From Bacteroidota bacterium (GTDB lineage: Bacteria; Bacteroidota; Bacteroidia; B-17B0; Aurantibacillaceae), in assembly GCA_963169355.1 (NCBI GenBank), contig CAUJCR010000012.1, positions 62,001 to 126,000 on the forward strand: a stretch of DNA of 64,000 nucleotides, read 5' to 3'. A program made the translations under genes and the position numbers. Under the pieces are notes generated by a model that had not been told where the DNA came from, ran no database searches, and was given only the letters and a program-made list of their open reading frames with translations. Below, one piece after another: positions 36,785 through 43,407 of this stretch; position 1 is the first letter of the stretch, and each line of letters begins with the position of its first letter.

Positions 36785-37195
36785 TTAGATTAATCCTTTA
36801 TCATTCGCTTCCTCTATTAAATAAATAGAGTATTCTAACTTGTCAGTTTCCAAATTATATTTATAAATAACAAAAAAAGTGTTATCAAATATAAACTTAC
36901 CATTTAATTTTGATTCTGTAATGTTTCTAATTACAGTTTCATCAATAATATTTAGTGTTTCAAGAGAAATATCTATACTAATATCTTTATATGTTATCTT
37001 AGCTCCAGAAGAATATCTGCATTTTGTCCACCCTGGATCAGTACAAGTAAGAAATACTTGTCCATTATTCATTGAAGTCTGCTCTACATATTTATATCCA
37101 AACAAACCTCCTTTAGATTTAGTAACATAAACCTCGTGTGAATAGCAACTCGCAGTTATAAATAAGCAAATTGCAAACGCTGTAATTTTTTTCAT
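36785..37195 (-). CDS. Small secreted protein, GGLFGYKYV family, paralogue 1
   Basis: The 136-residue protein starts with a signal (MKKITAFAICLFITASCYSH). Then come GGLFGYKYV (29-37), CTDPGWTKCR (Cys51 and Cys59), KFIFDNTFFVIYKYNLETDK and IEEANDKGL at the end. The order and spacing match its tandem paralogue. The two Cys probably form a disulfide after export. A TAACTTTG box 25 bases upstream of the start suggests it is the first gene of a transcript. Function unknown. Confidence 0.75.
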   Translation of the reverse strand: MKKITAFAICLFITASCYSHEVYVTKSKGGLFGYKYVEQTSMNNGQVFLTCTDPGWTKCRYSSGAKITYKDISIDISLETLNIIDETVIRNITESKLNGKFIFDNTFFVIYKYNLETDKLEYSIYLIEEANDKGLI

Positions 37196-37219
37196 ATTTA
37201 TTTTATTTTAAGATTTCTG

Positions 37220-37227
37220 CAAAGTTA
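37220..37227 (-). promoter_or_regulatory. -7 promoter box before the GGLFGYKYV genes
   Basis: On the minus strand this reads TAACTTTG, a match to TAnnTTTG, 25 bases before the ATG at 37195. A second ACTTTG lies a few bases upstream. It would place transcription of the secreted-protein genes under their own promoter, separate from the HTH gene. Confidence 0.4.
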
Positions 37228-37251
37228 TTGCAAAGTAAATGAAATTATTTT

Positions 37252-37491
37252 TCAGTCTATTTTTTTTATATATTTATATTCAAAATATTCCTTCTCATCG
37301 TAATAATATATCTTTCTTTTCCTACAATATCTAATTGGAGCACCTAACTCCTTCATTAAATTCAATATATTAATTATTTGTCTTTCAGAAATATTCAACT
37401 TTAATGATAAACCATGAGTTGTACAAGCGATTTTATTCTGTATGAGGTAATCTATATATTGTATGCGTTTTAACTGATTAATTATTGACAT
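37252..37491 (-). CDS. Small helix-turn-helix DNA-binding protein
   Basis: The 79-residue protein is a single winged-HTH-like unit: QLKRIQYIDYLIQNKIACTT, then HGLSLKLNISERQIINILNL (the recognition helix region), MKELGAPIRYCRKRKIYYY and a short tail. It resembles the HTH_11-type small regulators that accompany secreted peptide clusters in Bacteroidota. It lies 57 bases upstream of the first GGLFGYKYV gene on the same strand and directly downstream of the structured element at 37598-37749. It is the obvious candidate regulator of the cassette; the target is not known. Confidence 0.8.
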   Translation of the reverse strand: MSIINQLKRIQYIDYLIQNKIACTTHGLSLKLNISERQIINILNLMKELGAPIRYCRKRKIYYYDEKEYFEYKYIKKID

Positions 37492-37597
37492 AACGAGAGA
37501 TAAATTAATTTATAATTAAATAATCGAATGATTAAAGAATATAAACTTGTTTCTATTTTATCTATTTCGTCCCTTAATAGAATTAAAAAAATAAATT

Positions 37598-37749
37598 GGC
37601 GTGGGACAATTACCAACTTGCACAGGAGGGAGTCGAAGCCCTAGAAGCAGAGTAAAGCAAAGCCCACGCCTTGGCGTGAGCGTTTGTTTCTTCTCTCTGC
37701 TTCATTTAATTATTCGACTTTTACCTGTGCAGGATTAGCAAACGCTAAT
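37598..37749. ncRNA. Candidate structured RNA or leader element
   Basis: Five nested stems form one long arm at 37617-37733. P1 is TGCACAGG/CCTGTGCA (37619-37626 with 37724-37731). P2 is AGTCGA/TCGACT (37631-37636, 37714-37719). P3 is GAAGCAGAG/CTCTGCTTC (37644-37652, 37695-37703). P4 is CAAAGC with a bulged partner (37658-37663, 37680-37686). P5 is CACGC/GCGTG with loop CTTG (37665-37678). A second hairpin, ATTAGC-AAAC-GCTAAT, follows at 37734-37749. On the minus strand GGCGTGGG (37663-37670) could instead pair with CCCACGCC (37598-37605), directly before AATTTATTTTTTT. No protein gene lies in 37492-37912. Strand and identity are unresolved. Confidence 0.4.
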
Positions 37750-37870
37750 GTTATATGTTTTCTATATTATTTCTTCATAAAAAGTATCGAAATTTTAATT
37801 ATTATATTCTGTTTAATAAAATATTGGTTACCTACAAATTTATAGAAATATTGTTAAGTAAGCGTTATAT

Positions 37871-37891
37871 AAACAGAAATTGTTAATTTTG
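37871..37891 (+). promoter_or_regulatory. Promoter region of the cytochrome c gene with 20-bp repeat copy 2
   Basis: AAACAGAAATTGTTAATTTT (37871-37890) is identical to 34576-34595. Its end forms TAATTTTG (37884-37891), a match to the TAnnTTTG -7 box, 22 bases before the ATG at 37913. The inverted AACA-n5-TGTT sits just upstream of the box, where an operator could lie. Confidence 0.45.
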
Positions 37892-37912
37892 AGAAAATTA
37901 TAAAAAATTACT

Positions 37913-38518
37913 ATGGCTACAGGAATGTTTCATACACACATGTTATTTGTGGTATTATTTACCTTTATTTATTTATTAAAAACTATTTTATTATTAAGCG
38001 ACAAAAAAGAAATTTTAAACAACTTTAAAAAGAAAACAAAGGTGTTTGAAATGGTGGTGAGCTTTGGCTTTTTAGCTACAGGTGTTTACTTACTAGTTAA
38101 ACTTCCAGAAATCAATCAGTTTATGATTTTAAAAATTGTATTGGTACTTGCATCAATACCAGTAGCTATTATTGGTTATAAGAAAGAAAATAAAATTATG
38201 GCTACCCTTTCGTTTTTCTTAATCATCGTGTCTTTTTCATTAGCCTACAAAGCTAATGACGCTAAAGCTGGAGAGCAAATTGCAAGCACAGATGGCAAAG
38301 AAATTTTTGAAACTAAATGTGCATCTTGTCATGGTGCTGATGGCAAACTTGGCTTAGGTGGCGCCAAAGATTTATCGGCTACTACCCTTGCCCAACCAGA
38401 AATAGTTAAGATAATTACAAATGGTAAAAACACCATGGCTTCATACCGAGGTGTTTTAACTGATGAGCAAATTACTGCCGTTACAGCTTATATCGAAAAT
38501 GATTTAAAAGGAAAATAA
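37913..38518 (+). CDS. Membrane-anchored cytochrome c (SirB-like membrane domain fused to class I cytochrome)
   Basis: The 201-residue protein has four membrane helices in its first 112 residues (HMLFVVLFTFIYLLKTILLL; VVSFGFLATGVYLLVKL; ILKIVLVLASIPVAIIGY; ATLSFFLIIVSFSLAY). A periplasmic cytochrome c domain follows with heme motif CASCH (136-140) and the probable axial Met175 in NTMASYRG. The membrane part resembles SirB2-type domains. It should pass electrons at the outer face of the inner membrane; partners are not visible here. It is followed after 2 bases by hflX, so both may be co-transcribed. Confidence 0.85.
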   Translation: MATGMFHTHMLFVVLFTFIYLLKTILLLSDKKEILNNFKKKTKVFEMVVSFGFLATGVYLLVKLPEINQFMILKIVLVLASIPVAIIGYKKENKIMATLSFFLIIVSFSLAYKANDAKAGEQIASTDGKEIFETKCASCHGADGKLGLGGAKDLSATTLAQPEIVKIITNGKNTMASYRGVLTDEQITAVTAYIENDLKGK

Positions 38519-38520
38519 AC

Positions 38521-39720
38521 TTGAAATCGGCACCACAACCTACTCAACTTATTACACCAAAAGCTGTTTTAATTGGTATTATTAATAAACAGCAAAACGA
38601 ATCTTTAGCAAAAGAGTATTTAGATGAATTAGCTTTTTTGGCACTCACCTACGGTGTAGATACGTCAAAAGTATTTACCCAAAAACTTGATAAACCAGAT
38701 AAAGCTACCTTTATTGGAAAGGGTAAGTTACAAGAGATTAAGCAGTACATTCAAGATAACAACATTAGTGTGGTTATTTTTGATGATGAGTTATCGCCCT
38801 CTCAACAACGCAATTTAGAAAAAGAAATTGGCAAGAAAATACTAGACCGCACAACTCTTATCCTCGAAATATTTTCGCAAAGAGCACAAACGGCTCATGC
38901 CAAAACACAAGTACAGTTGGCGCAATACCAATATCTATTACCTCGGTTAACAGGTATGTGGACTCACTTAGAGCGACAACGTGGTGGCACTGGTACACGT
39001 GGTGGAGCGGGTGAAAAAGAAATTGAAACCGATAGACGAATTACTCGTGATAAAATTGCGCAACTTAAAGAGGAGTTAAAAGTTATAGATAAACAAATGG
39101 CTACACAGCGCAAAAACAGAGGCGAGTTTGTGCGAGTGGCTTTGGTGGGTTATACCAATGTTGGTAAATCTACCATTATGAATTTAATTAGTAAAAGCGA
39201 AGTGTTTGCCGAAAATAAATTATTTGCCACCTTAGATACAACTGTTAGAAAAGTAACCATTGATAATTTATTTTTTCTTTTAACCGATACCGTAGGCTTT
39301 ATTCGTAAGTTACCTACCCAGCTTATCGAAAGTTTTAAAAGCACCTTAGATGAAGTACGCGAAGCAGATGTACTCATTCATGTGGTGGATATTTCTCATC
39401 CTAATTTCGAAGACCATATACACGTTGTAAGACAAACACTTCAAGACATAGGCGCAGGAGATAAAAAAACCATCTTAGTGTTTAATAAAGTAGATGCGTT
39501 TAAATTTGTAAAAAAAGAGGAAGATGACTTAACGCCTATAACTCGCGAGAATATGTCTTTAGAGGAATTAAAAAAATCGTGGATGAGCAACTTAAATGAA
39601 ACGCCATTGTTTATTAGTGCTCAGAAGAAAGAAAACATCACTGATTTTAAAAAAACAGTTTACGACATTGTAAAAGAAATACATATCAAACGGTTTCCGT
39701 ATAATAATTTATTTTATTAA
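38521..39720 (+). CDS. hflX: GTPase HflX
   Basis: HflX is a ribosome-associated GTPase that splits or rescues stalled ribosomes under stress. The TTG at 38521 is the only suitable start and gives 399 residues. The N-terminal HflX domain (KATFIGKGKLQEI, FDDELSPSQQRNLE) is followed by the glycine-rich segment GGTGTRGGAGE (155-165). The G domain has G1 GYTNVGKST (210-218), G3 DTVGF (256-260) and G4 NKVD (322-325). The start lies 2 bases after the cytochrome c stop. Confidence 0.95.
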   Translation: MKSAPQPTQLITPKAVLIGIINKQQNESLAKEYLDELAFLALTYGVDTSKVFTQKLDKPDKATFIGKGKLQEIKQYIQDNNISVVIFDDELSPSQQRNLEKEIGKKILDRTTLILEIFSQRAQTAHAKTQVQLAQYQYLLPRLTGMWTHLERQRGGTGTRGGAGEKEIETDRRITRDKIAQLKEELKVIDKQMATQRKNRGEFVRVALVGYTNVGKSTIMNLISKSEVFAENKLFATLDTTVRKVTIDNLFFLLTDTVGFIRKLPTQLIESFKSTLDEVREADVLIHVVDISHPNFEDHIHVVRQTLQDIGAGDKKTILVFNKVDAFKFVKKEEDDLTPITRENMSLEELKKSWMSNLNETPLFISAQKKENITDFKKTVYDIVKEIHIKRFPYNNLFY

Positions 39721-39737
39721 AACTCATTATCAATCCA

Positions 39738-40280
39738 TTGTTGCGATTTTTAATTATCATATTTTTAGGTGCGACCATTTCACTAAGTGCGCAAGATGAT
39801 TATGTATTAAAACCACCTAGAGATTACAACCTTCATCCTGCAAAGGTTGCCACTTTTATAGAGTTAGGCGGTAATGGCGGGTTATATTCATTAAACATTG
39901 ACCGAATTTATTATTATAAAGAACAACTAAAATTAAGTGCTCGCCTAGGCTTTGCACCAATGTTTAATGGCATATATATTGAACAAGCTTATGTTGCCGA
40001 ACATAATTTTATACTCTTTAAAAATCCTCATCACCTCGAAGTTGGGCTTGGAGCTACTCTTGAACGATTATATAACGAAAAGCCAAATCAACCCAACCAA
40101 TATTTTTGGGAGAACTTAGTTTTTGGTGTTACAAGATGTGGATATCGTTACCAAAAACTAGACGATGGTTTTTTTTTAAGAGCAGCCATTACACCTATAA
40201 TAATAAGTCATGATGCTTTAGGTTGGCACCCCAACTATTTTAGGTTTTGGGCAGGTGTGAGTGTTGGTGTAAGTTTTTAA
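39738..40280 (+). CDS. Hypothetical outer-membrane-type protein
   Basis: The 180-residue protein starts at TTG (39738 or 39741) with a signal peptide (LIIIFLGATISLSAQ). The rest alternates amphipathic strands (VATFIELGGNGGLYSLNIDR, HHLEVGLGATLERL, FRFWAGVSVGVSF) and ends in Phe, a pattern of small outer-membrane beta-barrels. I do not recognise a named family. It follows hflX by 17 bases and precedes the convergent marR gene by 15 bases. Confidence 0.75.
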   Translation: MLRFLIIIFLGATISLSAQDDYVLKPPRDYNLHPAKVATFIELGGNGGLYSLNIDRIYYYKEQLKLSARLGFAPMFNGIYIEQAYVAEHNFILFKNPHHLEVGLGATLERLYNEKPNQPNQYFWENLVFGVTRCGYRYQKLDDGFFLRAAITPIIISHDALGWHPNYFRFWAGVSVGVSF

Positions 40281-40295
40281 CTCAAATTATTGTTT

Positions 40296-40901
40296 TTATT
40301 CTTGTAACACATGATCTGGGCAATCAACTCTCAACTCAGTCTCAGTAAGATTACTTTTTAAAAGTTTACAATAATGATTTCCTTCATTAAACTGATAATT
40401 AGAACAAGTAAAGCACATGCGTTGGATAGTAATAACTCCTGATTTATTTAAATCAAAGATTAATTTAAGTAGCCCATTAAGCATTATAGATTTTTGTTCT
40501 TTTGACAATTGCTCAAGCGGTTGTTCTATTGAAGTAGTAAATAAAGATGCTTTTCTAGCAATTTTTTTTCCTTCGACGGTAAGAGAAATTGAATAACTTC
40601 TCGTGTCTATGGTATCAACTTCCTTAGTCACTAAGTCTTTGGAAAGTAGCACTTTTACACTATCACTAATAGTGGCTTTAGTCATATTAAATTCATCGGA
40701 CAAATAACCAATTTTACATTTTTCTTGCGTATGAAAATAAATAAAAATCAAAATTTGAATTTGAATAGGACTTAATGCTGTTTCTTTGCTTTCATTCCAT
40801 AATAAAACCCGAAATGCCTCCGAAATTCGTTCTAAAGCCACTACAATGCGACTTTCTACTCTTTGATTTTGTTCATTTAAGTTGAAAGATGAATATTTCA
40901 T
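40296..40901 (-). CDS. MarR-family regulator with a four-cysteine C-terminal motif
   Basis: The 201-residue protein has a winged-helix MarR domain (LSPIQIQILIFIYFHTQEKC, IGYLSDEFNMTKATISDSVK, EVDTIDTRSYSISLT). An unusual C-terminal extension follows: MCFTCSNYQFNEGNHYCKLL then RVDCPDH, with Cys163, 166, 178 and 194. Four Cys in this spacing suggest an Fe-S cluster or zinc site, so the regulator may sense redox, NO or sulfur species; that is inference. It starts 1 base after a DUF2024 gene. The palindrome TTAGGAWTCCTAA near three neighbouring units is the likely operator. Confidence 0.85.
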   Translation of the reverse strand: MKYSSFNLNEQNQRVESRIVVALERISEAFRVLLWNESKETALSPIQIQILIFIYFHTQEKCKIGYLSDEFNMTKATISDSVKVLLSKDLVTKEVDTIDTRSYSISLTVEGKKIARKASLFTTSIEQPLEQLSKEQKSIMLNGLLKLIFDLNKSGVITIQRMCFTCSNYQFNEGNHYCKLLKSNLTETELRVDCPDHVLQE

Positions 40902-41165
40902 TTAATTACAATTTTCCATTTCAATAATAAAGTAGCCTTTGCGCTTTATTTCTATTTCCCAATCTGTTTTAACTACTTCAATGTGACAAAACCTGCACTC
41001 TTTCGAGGTTAATGGTTGTCCTTCTTGTCCTTTAGTTTTTAAATAATCTTTACCGTATCCGTATATTACAGTTGTATCTTTAATTTCTTGTGGAACAATA
41101 ATATCAAAGTGCATAATATTACCATCTTTCTTTATTACATAGGTATCCCAAACTGCTACCTTCAT
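40902..41165 (-). CDS. DUF2024 family protein (marR-linked)
   Basis: From the ATG at 41165 (MKVAVWDTYVIKKDGNIMHF) the product is 87 residues, the usual DUF2024 length. It carries IIVPQEIKDTTVIYGYGKDY, GQPLTSKECRFCHIE and the end GYFIIEMENC. The frame continues upstream to ATG 41258, adding a hydrophobic stretch (LITTLITIIAMIVSNY) that would make it membrane-anchored. The conserved start and the short distance from the promoter to 41258 favour the shorter form. The CRFCH motif could bind metal or heme-like ligands. The gene is directly upstream of marR. Confidence 0.8.
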   Translation of the reverse strand: MKVAVWDTYVIKKDGNIMHFDIIVPQEIKDTTVIYGYGKDYLKTKGQEGQPLTSKECRFCHIEVVKTDWEIEIKRKGYFIIEMENCN

Positions 41166-41273
41166 TTTTAATTCGTTTTTAATGTTAGACTGCATCTTAT
41201 AATTAGAAACTATCATAGCTATAATAGTTATTAATGTTGTTATTAGTTTCATAAACATGAAGATTTAGCTTTA

Positions 41274-41291
41274 CAAAGATAGGAATCCTAA
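41274..41291 (-). promoter_or_regulatory. Operator 1 over the promoter of the DUF2024-marR unit
   Basis: The plus-strand palindrome ATAGGAATCCTAA (41279-41291) overlaps a minus-strand TATCTTTG -7 box (41274-41281). A TTGC lies 19 bases upstream of the box. Binding here would block transcription of the DUF2024-marR pair, consistent with autoregulation. Confidence 0.55.
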
Positions 41292-41309
41292 CCTTGCAAG
41301 GCAACTATT

Positions 41310-41594
41310 TTAAATTTTATTTACTGAAGATTCAAAGCCCCAATGTTTAAAAATGGAAAAACCTTTCTGCTTTATATCATCTTCAATTGCTTTTGTAGCT
41401 ACTTCCAAATGACAAAACACACATTCATCTGCGCTTATTAAATTCGTAGCATTAATTTTTTCGGATTTTAGAAATGAATTAGCAAATTCATAAATTTTCT
41501 CTAAATCATTGAAATGTGACGGAACAAGTATATCAAATTTAAGTAGGGTTCCATCTTCTTTCTTAAAAACTGTGTCATAAACTGAAATTTCCAT
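41310..41594 (-). CDS. DUF2024 family protein, second copy
   Basis: This 94-residue protein aligns end to end with the product of 40902-41165: MEISVYDTVFKKEDGTLLKF, ILVPSHFNDLEKIYEFANSF, LISADECVFCHLEVA and GFSIF. CVFCH replaces CRFCH. The two are diverged paralogues under what appears to be one regulator. No signal peptide is seen. Function unknown; association with a Cys-rich MarR protein and a CxxC redox protein points to thiol or metal stress (inference). Confidence 0.82.
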   Translation of the reverse strand: MEISVYDTVFKKEDGTLLKFDILVPSHFNDLEKIYEFANSFLKSEKINATNLISADECVFCHLEVATKAIEDDIKQKGFSIFKHWGFESSVNKI

Positions 41595-41630
41595 AGCTGT
41601 TATTTATTTTATTTTGTGAGATAATAAGAA

Positions 41631-41646
41631 AATGCTAGTTAGCATT
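41631..41646 (-). promoter_or_regulatory. Palindrome upstream of the second DUF2024 gene
   Basis: AATGCTA and TAGCATT are perfect 7-bp arms with a 2-base centre, 37 bases before the ATG at 41594. On the minus strand a TATAATG string immediately precedes it. It may be a second type of operator. The rest of 41647-41787 shows no gene. Confidence 0.35.
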
Positions 41647-41787
41647 ATAATACACATATACATTACGAAGTAGATTTCATTATAGTTATCCTATTTATTA
41701 CAAACTAATCTCAGAACCGTAATTGTCAAGAAACATAGTTGAATAAATAAATGTCTCATTTTTAAATTTAAAGGATTGTGTGAATAA

Positions 41788-41820
41788 GTTAGGAATCGCT
41801 TTCAATTTAGGATTCCTAAC
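41788..41820. promoter_or_regulatory. Operator 2: double TTAGGAWTC palindrome
   Basis: GTTAGGAATC (41788-41797) and GATTCCTAAC (41811-41820) form perfect 10-bp inverted arms. The right half itself contains the full palindrome TTAGGATTCCTAA (41807-41819). It lies 20 bases after the stop of the redox protein gene and about 195 bases upstream of the second DUF2024 gene. A terminator is possible, but the same motif at the two other promoters favours a regulatory site. Confidence 0.5.
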
Positions 41821-41839
41821 TTTTAAGGAGAAAAAATTT

Positions 41840-42073
41840 TTAACCTTTCACGTCAGCCATCGAGGCTCCAAAATTAATATGAAGAACATTTCCGTTGGGA
41901 GTTAACAACGCTGGTACAGATTTTACACCCGCTCTTTCTGCTTCTACAATTCTACTACGATTTTCACCAATGTGTACGATTTCAACATTAGTAGCTCCAA
42001 TAAGATTAACGATGTCTTGTTCTGCACTTACGCATACTGGACAGCCTGCATGATAGAAAATTGATTTTGTCAT
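41840..42073 (-). CDS. Thioredoxin/glutaredoxin-like small redox protein
   Basis: From ATG 42073 the product is 77 residues: MTKSIFYHAGCPVCVSAEQD with C11-P-V-C14, then VEIVHIGENRSRIVEAERAG, VKSVPALLTPNG (cis-Pro loop VPAL) and ending ASMADVKG. These are the active-site and cis-Pro elements of the glutaredoxin/thioredoxin fold. A longer frame from GTG 42112 is rejected because it would begin upstream of the expected transcription start. It carries operator 3 at its promoter and is probably controlled by the four-Cys MarR protein. A thiol-disulfide exchange role in the cytoplasm is likely. Confidence 0.85.
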   Translation of the reverse strand: MTKSIFYHAGCPVCVSAEQDIVNLIGATNVEIVHIGENRSRIVEAERAGVKSVPALLTPNGNVLHINFGASMADVKG

Positions 42074-42114
42074 TTTTTTATGTTTTATATTGTTTTTTGG
42101 CATTATTGCCACTA

Positions 42115-42136
42115 CAAATATAGTAAGGATTCCTAA
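42115..42136 (-). promoter_or_regulatory. Promoter and operator 3 of the redox protein gene
   Basis: The minus-strand -7 box TATATTTG (42115-42122) is preceded by the palindrome TAAGGATTCCTAA (42124-42136), one base away. The operator thus lies between -33 and -7, the same placement as at 41274-41291. The ATG at 42073 gives a leader of about 35 bases. Confidence 0.6.
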
Positions 42137-42255
42137 CTATTAAAAATTATTTTATAAAAAATATGGTCTTAAGCTTGTATTTTTCTGATAATCAATAAAA
42201 TAATTTTATTAGTCATATAAGTTTCATATAGCTCAGGGTCAAATTTGTAATTAAA

Positions 42256-42421
42256 TCCAAATTATGCATTAGCAATTCTATTACGAGCTAAAATCCCTGC
42301 AAAATATGAAGCTTCGCAACTTTTTCTCAATCACCGTAGCAGTGGCTACGCTTCATTCGTAAAAGTTCATATTTTATTGGACTTTTACTATCATTACTAA
42401 TTTCTAATGCACAATCTGGGA
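42256..42421. mobile_element. MITE-like element, family 2, copy 2 (166 bp)
   Basis: The ends are long imperfect inverted repeats: TCCAAATTATGCATTAG (42256-42272) and, inverted, TCCCAGATTGTGCATTAG (42404-42421). The interior has AGCTTCGCAACTTTTTCTCA, the hairpin CGTAGC/GCTACG (42335-42350) and CGTAAAAGTTCATATTTTATT, in the same order as 5293-5461. The apical hairpin pairs with different bases in the two copies. No gene is present in 42137-42552; outside this element the stretch is plain AT-rich sequence. Confidence 0.55.
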
Positions 42422-42552
42422 TAAAAAAGTTATCGATTAGCTAAGATATGATATCAATTCAAAGGCACATTATTCGCTATATCTTACAATTTAAAGTCAA
42501 TAAATCTACGTAAAAAATTAAGTTCTCAATTCCCTCCTACAACACGAGAAAA

Positions 42553-43248
42553 TTAAAACTCAAATTTATATCCTATTCCTTTAATGGTTTTAATATAGTC
42601 TTCGCCTAGTTTTTCTCGAAGCTTCCTAATATGTACGTCTATGGTTCTATCTCCTACCACTACTTCATCGCCCCATACTTGTTCTAATATAAATTCACGA
42701 GTAAATACTTTTCCGGGTTTACTAGCAAGTAACAACAATAACTTAAACTCCTTTTTAGGAAAATTTATTTCTATCCCATCTTTATATACTGAATGTCTTT
42801 CTCTGTCTATCTTAATGTTCCCTAAATCAATCTCAGAAGTTGGTTTTGGTGATGTTGTATTTCTTCTTAAAAGTGCTTTTATTCTACTTACAAAAACTCT
42901 TGGTTTAATTGGTTTTGTAATATAATCATCGGCACCCACTTCAAAGCCAGCTATTTGAGAATAATCTTCATTTCTAGCACTTAAAAATGCAATAACACAT
43001 TGTTGTAAGTTCTCGTGCTCTCTAATCTCCCTGCAAGTTTCAATACCATCTTTTTCTGGCATCATCACATCTAGCACAATTAAATTCGGTATTTCTTTCT
43101 TAGCTATCTTGAGCGCATCATTTCCATTAGTTGCTGTAAATACTTGAAAGCCTTCTTTGGATAAATTATAACTTAAAAAATCTAAGATGTCTTGTTCATC
43201 ATCTACTAATAAAATTTTATATAGATTATTTTCAATATTCATATTCAA
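42553..43248 (-). CDS. PhoB-like OmpR-family response regulator
   Basis: The 231-residue protein has an intact receiver: acidic pair Asp16-Asp17 (LLVDDEQD), phosphoacceptor Asp60 (LIVLDVMMPEKDG), Ser90 and Lys112 (YITKPI). The winged-helix output domain follows (about 135-231: FPKKEFKLLLLLASKPGKVF, VVVGDRTIDVHIRKLREKLG, TIKGIGYKFEF). Together these mark a phosphorylation-activated transcription factor of the PhoB/OmpR family. No histidine kinase is adjacent. It is divergent from the TonB receptor gene. It may control that gene and itself through the 43249-43407 region; a phosphate role is suggested by family resemblance only. Confidence 0.92.
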   Translation of the reverse strand: MNMNIENNLYKILLVDDEQDILDFLSYNLSKEGFQVFTATNGNDALKIAKKEIPNLIVLDVMMPEKDGIETCREIREHENLQQCVIAFLSARNEDYSQIAGFEVGADDYITKPIKPRVFVSRIKALLRRNTTSPKPTSEIDLGNIKIDRERHSVYKDGIEINFPKKEFKLLLLLASKPGKVFTREFILEQVWGDEVVVGDRTIDVHIRKLREKLGEDYIKTIKGIGYKFEF

Positions 43249-43323
43249 TAAATCAATGCTACAAAGTTACTTGATAGTAGATACACTAATGTTAAGTAAA
43301 TATTAAATTATACCATAAATAGT

Positions 43324-43348
43324 GAATCAAAATTAATATTTAATTAAT
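43324..43348 (+). promoter_or_regulatory. Shared upstream motif, copy 1 (before the TonB receptor)
   Basis: GAATCAAAATTA is followed by ATATTTAATTAAT. The same two blocks, with three extra bases between them, occur at 46338-46365 before the T9SS protein gene. It lies between the divergent regulator and receptor genes. It could be the binding site of the PhoB-like regulator. Confidence 0.4.
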
Positions 43349-43407
43349 TATTAGATGATTTTAAAGTGAAATTATGGTTGTTGTTTTGTGGAAAAACTAA
43401 TCAAGTT

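Noticed and set aside
37598-37749. Integron attC site or tRNA remnant
   Set aside because: The fold is arm-like as in attC, and GAGTCGAAGCC recalls a T-loop. No GTTRRRY/RYYYAAC core pair, integrase or cloverleaf is found.
42076-42112. N-terminal extension of the redox protein to GTG 42112
   Set aside because: The TATATTTG -7 box at 42115-42122 puts the transcription start downstream of this GTG, so ATG 42073 is the usable start.
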